Part shown: positions 22,500-27,817 of the stretch, one piece after another
Position numbering within the stretch: position 1 is the first letter of the stretch
Layout: each line of letters opens with the position of its first letter
DNA from: a virus
Direction: 5' to 3' (one strand)
Virus record (IMG/VR): IMGVR_UViG_3300042289_000608
Coordinates: 1-27,817 of that record
Length of the DNA: 27,817 nucleotides
Notes under the pieces: generated by a model
What the model was told of the DNA's origin: nothing
Databases searched by the model: none
Seen by the model: the letters and a program-made list of their open reading frames with translations, nothing else
Translations under genes and position numbers: made by a program

Positions 22500-23998
22500 T
22501 GTTCTGTTCCTTCGTTGGTTTCTTCTTGGGGCAGGTAGTGATCTATGAAGTTTTGTAAATAGCTGACGTGTCGTTGTCTAGGAAACCTACCACGCAGTTT
22601 CATTTCTCGTAGTAACTCAATCGCACCTTCGGTACTTTCCACGCCGATAATGTCGTGCTTGACAATGAAGGCGCACACCTGAGCAATAAGGCTGTCTGTT
22701 TGGTTGTCACCTTTGCCAGTCACACCACCGTCACTTATCCACATTAGGAACTCTTTACGGTTTTTACGCTGACGCACTGCCCATTGGAGAATGGGCAAGT
22801 CCACGCCATTGCCGTGACGAAGATTTATCTGTGAAAAGTTGTGTTGGCTAATCATCTTGCCGTTTTTGGCAAGTATCCAGGCGTTAGGACCTTTGTCTCG
22901 TTGCGTGTAGGCAACAATCGTTGCGCCTGAATAGTGGTGGAGAATGTCTAACACTTGACTGTGCGAAAGAGACATTGAGCCTGAACAGTCCACAACGACA
23001 ATGCCACCGTGAGACTTCACAGTTTCACGAAAAATACGTCGTTCAGGGTCAGTGAGCAGGCGATCAGGTCGAACAGGAAACTTGCCGGTCATAGATGGCC
23101 GTTTGCGCTTACCGATAAACGCACTCGCTGTCTCGGTGAGTGCTGTCATACCGAAACGCAATGTTTCCCACTCAACCTTCTTTTCGCTGTGTCCGTGTCT
23201 ATCCAAGCCACCTTTCATCAGCCCTTTCTCAAACTTCTGTTCTGCTGTCGGTGGGTGACCTTTCCACTCGTCAATGAGATGAGCGAGAGGGAGTGTGTGT
23301 TCCACAAAGCCACCTGGAAGCAGTGCTTTTTCGTTTTGACCTTTATCTGTTTTCCATTCGTATTTATAACTGTAAGTGCTACTAAGAGAACGAAAAGATG
23401 TTTTGTATCTGTAAGCAGACTTGACCGAATAACCTTCCCTTCGCAGTTTTTTGTCAATGACTTGTAAGGCTGTTTTCCATTGTGGAATTGCGCTTAGGTG
23501 GCGTTTCACTTTGGCGTTTATGTCAGTGTTATAGGTGTTGAGATACATACTTAGTGCTAGTTGCCAATCTTTATTTTCGACTGCTTTTTTCGCAACTGCC
23601 ACTTCTGAACCGTCAGCAAGATGAGGTAAAGACGACAAGATACTTTCGCCTTCTCGGTTTTTTGCCGTAAGACCGAGAAGATTTATGCGTACTTCTTCTG
23701 CTGTACGGACAGACTGCTGTGTTGTTCCCATTTGGCTTAGAAGCTCTATGGGAACAGAGGTCGGTGAAAACCGTGCGTGTAACAGTTCGTGCGCCCGAAC
23801 TGCCTTCGCACTGTCGGTGTCTCCTGCTGGCACTGACATTTCGTGAGTACCGAAGTCTGTGTAGTTGCTTCCTCGGTGAATGGGGGCGACAGTTGTCTGC
23901 CACCCCCCCGACACACGCTCATCAATTTTTCTATCTAACCGACGTGCCGTCACCCATTCAGGCGCGGCGACTGGTGCTGGTGCTGATTTCTCTCGCAT
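22496..23998 (-). CDS. VWA-domain protein with N-terminal HExxH motif (CobT/MoxR-partner-like)
   Basis: A 500-residue protein. Near the N-terminus VRAHELLHARFSP (HELLH at 70-74), with AEEVR at 100-104 downstream, has the layout of a gluzincin-like metal site (two His plus a later Glu) and is also the signature of CobT-like VWA proteins. The middle (about 115-300) is helical and basic. Residues about 331-485 form a von Willebrand A domain: MIDAS DCSGS (337-341), GNGVDLP near 396-402 at the place of the MIDAS Thr, and ISDGG (421-425). Such proteins pair with AAA+ ATPases of the MoxR/CobS class to remodel or metallate targets. The ATG shares a base with the ATPase stop (TAATG). No signal peptide, so it is cytoplasmic. 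Confidence 0.85.
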   Translation of the reverse strand: MREKSAPAPVAAPEWVTARRLDRKIDERVSGGWQTTVAPIHRGSNYTDFGTHEMSVPAGDTDSAKAVRAHELLHARFSPTSVPIELLSQMGTTQQSVRTAEEVRINLLGLTAKNREGESILSSLPHLADGSEVAVAKKAVENKDWQLALSMYLNTYNTDINAKVKRHLSAIPQWKTALQVIDKKLRREGYSVKSAYRYKTSFRSLSSTYSYKYEWKTDKGQNEKALLPGGFVEHTLPLAHLIDEWKGHPPTAEQKFEKGLMKGGLDRHGHSEKKVEWETLRFGMTALTETASAFIGKRKRPSMTGKFPVRPDRLLTDPERRIFRETVKSHGGIVVVDCSGSMSLSHSQVLDILHHYSGATIVAYTQRDKGPNAWILAKNGKMISQHNFSQINLRHGNGVDLPILQWAVRQRKNRKEFLMWISDGGVTGKGDNQTDSLIAQVCAFIVKHDIIGVESTEGAIELLREMKLRGRFPRQRHVSYLQNFIDHYLPQEETNEGTEQ

Positions 23999-24792
23999 TA
24001 TTCACTCTCCGTAGATGGTGCTTCTATTGTCCGAACTTCTGATGGCTCAACTTCTAGTGGTTCACGGTCATTGAGAAACTGCTCGGTGATAGCAATGGCT
24101 TCGTTGATGGCGTTTGCTTCCTCACCGAACACCAAGCGAACTGCCGTGTGTCGGTCAATCTTGTTCGCTAACTGCTCATAAGCAAAGAACGAGCGCAACG
24201 AGAAACGACTGTGTGTTCGGTTCGCATACGAGCGAGCGACATCTTGTAGTTCGGGTTTCAGTGCCAACAATGCTTGTGGGTTCACTTCGTTGATGTTGAT
24301 GCGAACAGGGAAACGATCTACAAGGTTCTGTGGAAGGTCACTTAGTTTCTCGGCATTGGTGGTTGCGATTATCTCAAAACCTGCTTTTGGAGAAATACGT
24401 GCGCCAGTTTCGGGGTGTTCACGAACGGCAGAACCGTTGCTGTCACAGATAAGCAATAACGCTGTAAGAACGTCACCTGACGCTTGGTCTAGTTCATCAA
24501 GAATAAGACGGTCACCATTTGACCAAGCACGAAGGGCAGAACCCACTACGAACTGCCAATCGTCTTTGCTCGGCTTCCACAGACCATCTACATCTGCTGT
24601 TGTCATATCGGGAGAACACAAAACTCGGTGTGATGAACGCAAACGGTTCTCGTGTTCTAGGTGCTCTGTCAATGCGTAGTAAGTCTTACCAGTGCCGGGT
24701 GGCCCATAAAGAAGCACACGGTCAATGCCACTCGCAAGGGCAATGTCCAAGTCGTTCCAGCATTGGCTAGTTACAGGGGTTGGGGTTTTCAT
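23998..24792 (-). CDS. MoxR/CobS-like AAA+ ATPase
   Basis: A 264-residue protein. Walker A GPPGTGKT (30-37), Walker B LILDELDQ (96-103), sensor 1 ATTN (143-146), and an arginine-finger-like LVDRFP (158-162). The helical lid (about 200-250) is short. The segment SPDMTTADVDGLW (60-72) is the pore/insert region typical of the MoxR group. It would assemble as a hexamer and act with the VWA protein encoded next. First gene of a three-gene operon with a leader hairpin and an AGGAGAACA ribosome site. The C-terminus is Glu/Pro-rich (EPLEVEPSEVRTIEAPSTESE). All motifs intact. Confidence 0.9.
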   Translation of the reverse strand: MKTPTPVTSQCWNDLDIALASGIDRVLLYGPPGTGKTYYALTEHLEHENRLRSSHRVLCSPDMTTADVDGLWKPSKDDWQFVVGSALRAWSNGDRLILDELDQASGDVLTALLLICDSNGSAVREHPETGARISPKAGFEIIATTNAEKLSDLPQNLVDRFPVRININEVNPQALLALKPELQDVARSYANRTHSRFSLRSFFAYEQLANKIDRHTAVRLVFGEEANAINEAIAITEQFLNDREPLEVEPSEVRTIEAPSTESE

Positions 24793-24822
24793 TTTGTTCT
24801 CCTAATGAACTTTTGTGATGAA

Positions 24823-24872
24823 CTCGGCGTTGCCGAGAGAGTGAGTATGCCATAGATTATGAACTATGGCAA
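24823..24872. promoter_or_regulatory. Divergent promoters with shared 22-bp operator
   Basis: Minus: TTGCCA (24872-24867), 17 bp, CATACT (24849-24844), predicted start at a CTCGGC-N3-GCCGAG hairpin (24837-24823), driving the AAA/VWA operon. Plus: TTGCCG (24830-24835), 17 bp, TAGATT (24853-24858), 7 bp before the ATG at 24866. A dyad GCCATAG-N8-CTATGGC at 24849-24870 covers both. Confidence 0.75.
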
Positions 24873-25165
24873 CAACCATTTCAGAAATACAACAACTAGC
24901 AGACGAACTCACCATTGTTGCGCCCCCACCACCCCCACCACCCACACTGAACAATGTTGTTGCGAACAGTGGAAGGTGGGTTGTTAGGGCTATCGGTGGT
25001 GGATCGTATGCGCTACGAGTTGAGTACGCGACAGCGAACGGTGGCACAGTGATCACACGAGTAGATGACGAAGCTTTCGGTTTTCCTTCCACACTTCGTA
25101 CTTCACTTAGGTTCGCATTACAGATAGCGAACTCGCACAGGTTGTATTGGCAACCAGTTCACTAA
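24866..25165 (+). CDS. Proline-tract small protein, divergent from the AAA/VWA operon
   Basis: A 99-residue protein. A helix (TTISEIQQLADELTIV) is followed by eight consecutive prolines (residues about 19-26... APPPPPPPP-like, seven or eight in the reading), then a beta-rich part (RWVVRAIGGGSYALRVEYAT, GGTVITRVDDEAFGFP) and a closing helix (LRTSLRFALQIANSHR). It is expected to be translated from a leaderless mRNA, because TAGATT is 7 bases before the ATG. Polyproline needs EF-P for efficient translation, so expression may be slow. It shares an operator with the AAA/VWA operon and could be its regulator or partner. No family recognised. Confidence 0.6.
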   Translation: MATTISEIQQLADELTIVAPPPPPPPTLNNVVANSGRWVVRAIGGGSYALRVEYATANGGTVITRVDDEAFGFPSTLRTSLRFALQIANSHRLYWQPVH

Positions 25166-25198
25166 CCCCTGCCGAAGCAGCGTCACCGTGCCGGGTGG

Positions 25199-25204
25199 TA
25201 AAAT
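25199..25204 (+). promoter_or_regulatory. -10 element of a leaderless transcript
   Basis: TAAAAT lies exactly 7 bases before the ATG at 25212, the same spacing as at 24866 and 17767. No good -35 box. Confidence 0.5.
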
Positions 25205-25211
25205 AGCCAGT

Positions 25212-25505
25212 ATGGAAAGTAAAGATCTCGCACGTGCTGAGTTTGTAATCAAATCCCCACCACCCTCACGCTCAGGTTATCGTTTTGACGTTCCCATTAT
25301 GTCAGAGTTCGTTTCGTTCCTTGACGCTAACGAAGGCGTTTGGGCTATCTATCACACTTACGCAACAAAACAATCAGGGTATCAACGAGCTTGCGATGCT
25401 AATAAGCAATACGGAAAAGAATACGAGTTTGTCGCACGTGTGGATGAAAATGGTGCGACAGTTTATGGAAGAAAAATCTCTCACGCTGGCGCAAATAACA
25501 CTTAG
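25212..25505 (+). CDS. Uncharacterised small protein on the plus strand
   Basis: A 97-residue protein from the ATG at 25212; a GTG eight codons earlier would place the start upstream of the -10 box. It has ESKDLARAEFVIKSPPPSRSGY, FVSFLDANEGVWAIYHTYATK and GKEYEFVARVDENGATVYGRK. This alpha-beta pattern resembles small phage proteins whose function is not known. Likely leaderless. A very strong terminator follows 30 bases after the stop. Confidence 0.6.
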   Translation: MESKDLARAEFVIKSPPPSRSGYRFDVPIMSEFVSFLDANEGVWAIYHTYATKQSGYQRACDANKQYGKEYEFVARVDENGATVYGRKISHAGANNT

Positions 25506-25534
25506 TGGGTGTATACTTACCTCGCTCCTAATGC

Positions 25535-25577
25535 CCAAAATCCCCTCTGACGGTTATTCCGTTAGGGGGGATTTTGG
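25535..25577 (+). terminator. Very strong intrinsic terminator of the plus-strand gene
   Basis: A 19-bp stem (two G-U pairs), 25535-25553 with 25559-25577, 5-base loop TTATT, followed by TTTATC on the plus strand. Confidence 0.9.
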
Positions 25578-25593
25578 TTTATCATTGTATTGT

Positions 25594-25625
25594 CCTAGAG
25601 AGAGTCGCCTCCTCCTCTCTCTAGG
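25594..25625 (-). terminator. Hairpin at the end of the recombination operon
   Basis: CCTAGAGAGAG pairs with CTCTCTCTAGG (25594-25604 with 25615-25625), an 11-bp perfect stem four bases past the RecT-like stop. The U-run after it is weak, so it may act mainly as an mRNA end. Confidence 0.6.
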
Positions 25626-25629
25626 GCAC

Positions 25630-26511
25630 CTACACTGCTTTTGAGTCCATTGCTTCTTTGCAAGCAACCCACAGTTTTTCGTCGTGAGCAAGTTCGTGGT
25701 ATGAGATAGGCATGTTGTCTCGACCAAGCTTCTTTACATAAACGGCGGCGATCGCCTTTACATATGGCCAACGACCCCAACTTGACGCAATCTCTAAACG
25801 CTCCTCAAATGACGGCGTAGTGCTTTTGGTTTTCAAAGCTTCTTCAACGACTTCCTCTACTGGTGTCATCTTAATCGCTTCACCAACCTTCTTGCGTGGT
25901 TTTGGTTTTGGTTCTTCTTCAACGATCTCGGCTTCAACGATTTCATCGTCTAAAGTAATTGGTTTCTCAATGGCCGGCGCAGGGGAAACATTTGGTTCTT
26001 CGTATTCAACGCCAGCGATGCTTGCTACTTCTTCGGGGGTGTACGAAAGACCAGCAATAACGTCAGGAAACACGATACGACACAGTTCGCTCGTAGCTCT
26101 CGCAAGCAACATTGCTCTTGGGTATGTCTTCCAGTTGTTCTTACCAGCAAGACCAGCCATTCTTGCATCGTCAAGTGTCCAGCGAACTGTTGCTGTTGAT
26201 CCAGTATCGGCTCGTGTTCCTTTGACCTCGCATACATCGTTGCTGTTCTCAATCACATCAATACGGTGTCCGTGTCTCGCCACCATTGCTCGCATTAATT
26301 CGGGCGACATTGCTGTGCGACCCTCAATGACGTGAATGCTGTTTAGCGACTGCATTGGTCCAAGCCCAAGTTCTGCTCCGTACAGAACACATGCCAAGAC
26401 TGCTTCGTTCTTGCCACGTAATGCTGTTGGCACAAATGGTGTGTTGCTGATTCGTTGCGAAAGCTTCCAAAGCGTTTCGTAATCTGTGTTTGGTATTGCT
26501 ATCTCTGTCAT
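25630..26511 (-). CDS. recT: RecT-like single-strand annealing protein
   Basis: A 293-residue protein from the ATG at 26511, which has GGAG upstream. Residues about 8-170 match the RecT annealing core: FVPTALRGKNEAVLACVLYGAELGLGPMQSLNSIHVIEGRTAMSPELMRAMV is its signature (spanning roughly residues 24-76). It is followed by ATVRWTLDDARMAGL and KNNWKTYPRAMLLARATSELCRIVFPDVI. A Glu/Lys/Pro linker leads to a C-terminal helical domain (about 235-293). It would anneal single strands during phage recombination, together with the SSB. No exonuclease partner is visible in the window. Last gene of the rightmost operon. Confidence 0.85.
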   Translation of the reverse strand: MTEIAIPNTDYETLWKLSQRISNTPFVPTALRGKNEAVLACVLYGAELGLGPMQSLNSIHVIEGRTAMSPELMRAMVARHGHRIDVIENSNDVCEVKGTRADTGSTATVRWTLDDARMAGLAGKNNWKTYPRAMLLARATSELCRIVFPDVIAGLSYTPEEVASIAGVEYEEPNVSPAPAIEKPITLDDEIVEAEIVEEEPKPKPRKKVGEAIKMTPVEEVVEEALKTKSTTPSFEERLEIASSWGRWPYVKAIAAVYVKKLGRDNMPISYHELAHDEKLWVACKEAMDSKAV

Positions 26512-26519
26512 GGTTGCTC

Positions 26520-27032
26520 CTACTTTGTTATTGAGATCGTTTGACGACCCCAGGTTACACTGCAATAGTCTTCTATGTCAATGTTTTCTTTTTTCAATTC
26601 ACCAGTTCTCCATCCAAGAGAACCAGTAAGCGGCAAGACCCTTTGAAGGGTGTCAATAAGACTAAATATATCAGAAGGGTGTATCTCGCCAGTTTCGGTT
26701 TGTAGCTTGCTAGACACAATATCTTCCAGCAATCTATTGCTCTCCCACTTCTTAGTGTTGGCACGGCGCTTTTCAAGGATGCCAACGCCCTCGATCACTG
26801 TCTTTTTGTCCGGCATCAATCCGTAAATGTCAAGCTCGATCTGTTGAATCAACATGATCAAATTAGTTTTAAAATCGTTAAGATTTACTAAACCAACTGC
26901 AAGCGTGTTCCAATCGCCCGCCTCTGCTAGTTGTGCTCGGTAATCATCCATTGCAAGCAGTGCGCTTTGGAATGATGCAAGGTAGTCGTTAGAAACTACT
27001 TCTTGTGCTTGTACTACAATGTCTTTTGACAT
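26520..27032 (-). CDS. Conserved-hypothetical helical protein next to RecT
   Basis: A 170-residue protein with AGGAGG before the ATG. The N-terminal half is long helices (FQSALLAMDDYRAQLAEAGD, LNDFKTNLIMLIQQIELDI). Then VIEGVGILEKRRANTKKWESNRLLEDIV carries a basic stretch that I associate with conserved phage genes near recombination modules. The C-terminus is mixed (VLPLTGSLGWRTGELKKENID). No catalytic motif seen. Probably a DNA-recombination accessory by position. Confidence 0.6.
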   Translation of the reverse strand: MSKDIVVQAQEVVSNDYLASFQSALLAMDDYRAQLAEAGDWNTLAVGLVNLNDFKTNLIMLIQQIELDIYGLMPDKKTVIEGVGILEKRRANTKKWESNRLLEDIVSSKLQTETGEIHPSDIFSLIDTLQRVLPLTGSLGWRTGELKKENIDIEDYCSVTWGRQTISITK

Positions 27033-27050
27033 GGTGCCTCCTATGGCTAT

Positions 27051-27464
27051 TTAACATCCACGCTTCCAGCGTTGGACTTTCTTGTGATTAGAACGACAGA
27101 TGAACTCTTGTAAGTTCATACAGTTTTGACGCTTTATTGTACCCCAACCCCATGGTCCTACAGGCCATTTGTATTGACCTTTTTTAGTAAATCCCATGAA
27201 CGCAATGTTATCAACTACTTTTGCTTGGTGTTCAAAACTCATGCCTTTTGCGCTTGTGTGATTTGAGTACTGTTGCCAAGTGCGTCGGTAGATACCAAAT
27301 GCCCCTGTATAGGAGCGTGTCGAATGGTTTACATTACCGGCAGTTTCGCATTGAGCTAGCCGTTTATAAAACTCCATTGGCATAACCAATTTGCTTTTAG
27401 CCATAGCCGGCGCAGGAAATGCTAATGAAATTGCAAGTATCGAAGATATAAGTATTTTTCTCAT
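27051..27464 (-). CDS. Secreted Rpf-like transglycosylase
   Basis: A 137-residue protein. Residues 1-22 are a signal peptide (RKILISSILAISLAFPAPAMA). The mature part has FYKRLAQCETAGN with Glu40 at the place of the catalytic Glu of resuscitation-promoting factors and lysozyme-like transglycosylases. Next come YTGAFGIYRRTWQQYS (the GxFGI/QFSxxTW equivalent) and WPVGPWGW. Cys39 and a later Cys (in RQNC) can form the conserved disulfide. It should cleave peptidoglycan glycan strands outside the membrane. It is coupled by ATGA to the preceding gene and sits in the recombination operon rather than with late lysis genes. Confidence 0.75.
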   Translation of the reverse strand: MRKILISSILAISLAFPAPAMAKSKLVMPMEFYKRLAQCETAGNVNHSTRSYTGAFGIYRRTWQQYSNHTSAKGMSFEHQAKVVDNIAFMGFTKKGQYKWPVGPWGWGTIKRQNCMNLQEFICRSNHKKVQRWKRGC

Positions 27465-27661
27465 GCTTCCACCTTTGTTCGGCGTTTCTTTGCCACGATC
27501 AGCTTAACGCTGTGTGAGTCACGAAACATACCATGACCTGATATGCCTCCGTACAAAAGATAACTTCCGTCTTTGTTGTAGCCTTTGATTTTGTATTCGC
27601 CAGGCTGACGTGGAATCTTAACTAAGCTACCGACAGGCAGCCGCTCTTGGTCTTTTTTCAT
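27461..27661 (-). CDS. Small basic SH3/KOW-like protein, first gene of the recombination operon
   Basis: A 66-residue protein; two ATGs in tandem (27664 and 27661) follow AGGAG, and the second has better spacing. LPVGSLVKIPRQPGEYKIKGYNKDGSYLLYGG is a small beta-barrel-like segment (described as one piece around residues 8-40), followed by a basic end KKRRTKVEA. Nucleic-acid or protein binding is plausible. No family named. Confidence 0.55.
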   Translation of the reverse strand: MKKDQERLPVGSLVKIPRQPGEYKIKGYNKDGSYLLYGGISGHGMFRDSHSVKLIVAKKRRTKVEA

Positions 27662-27693
27662 CATTGCTCCTAACAACGTTATGTGTGGCTTCT

Positions 27694-27721
27694 ATTTTAC
27701 CACTTGATTGAGATTATGCAA
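27694..27721 (-). promoter_or_regulatory. Promoter of the recombination operon
   Basis: On the minus strand TTGCAT (27721-27716), 16 bp, TAAAAT (27699-27694). The start is near 27687, about 26 bases before the first ATG, with AGGAG. Confidence 0.7.
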
Positions 27722-27723
27722 CC

Positions 27724-27816
27724 CTACAAAGAATTGTGGGGATTTATTACACTATCAAAAGGGGAATCATCTTCAATGTTTTCAACATACCAATAGTGGG
27801 TATTTGTGATATAAGA
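27724..27816 (-). CDS. Partial C-terminal end of an upstream gene
   Basis: The frame is open from the right edge to a TAG at 27726-27724, encoding 30 residues (ending in ENIEDDSPFDSVINPHNSL). Composition is protein-like and acidic, and it ends just before the promoter. Too short for a function. Confidence 0.4.
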   Translation of the reverse strand, partial: SYITNTHYWYVENIEDDSPFDSVINPHNSL

Positions 27817-27817
27817 A

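Noticed and set aside
23009-23467. Plus-strand 152-codon frame inside the VWA gene
   Set aside because: Antisense shadow; Phe/Ser/Cys-rich with no start signals, while the minus-strand frame carries the VWA and HExxH motifs.

Overview
The window looks like part of a tailed double-stranded DNA phage (or prophage) of an actinobacterium. The host inference rests on a WhiB-type Fe-S regulator frame, a secreted Rpf-like transglycosylase, actinobacterial-style leaderless promoters, and a Thr/Pro-stalked surface protein of a kind common in high-GC Gram-positives. The order adaptor then beta-rich nozzle-like gene, together with a large portal, a scaffold and an HK97-type coat, suggests podovirus-like morphology. 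The remaining tail genes lie outside the window, so this is inference.

Almost everything reads on the minus strand, so the transcription order is right to left.

(1) 25.6-27.8 kb is a recombination operon: small basic protein, Rpf-like muralytic enzyme, helical protein, RecT-like annealing protein. It has a clear promoter at 27694-27721.

(2) 18.4-25.5 kb is a compositionally distinct accessory region of short, mostly unrecognised genes. They are packed as terminator-promoter-gene cassettes. The core is a three-gene operon encoding a MoxR/CobS-like AAA+ ATPase, a VWA protein that also carries an HExxH motif, and an acidic-tailed protein with a likely paralogue about 1 kb downstream. Three small genes here read on the plus strand.

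(3) 17.8-18.4 kb is non-coding, with a cluster of DnaA-box-like 9-mers and, just beside it, G-quadruplex-capable G-runs: a candidate replication origin.

(4) 1-17.0 kb is the structural operon, driven from a strong promoter at 16993-17021: several small early proteins, HTH, ssb, WhiB, terminase small and large subunits, portal, scaffold, coat (with its own near-consensus promoter), decoration, surface or tail-associated proteins (Thr-stalked membrane protein, holin-sized protein, Ig-like, collagen-like and glycine-rich fibres), a GT2 glycosyltransferase, adaptor and nozzle.

Two expression architectures recur. In one, a -10 box lies 6-7 nt from the ATG (leaderless). In the other, a small hairpin starts at the predicted +1, followed in four of five cases by an AGGAACA/AGGAGAACA-type ribosome site.
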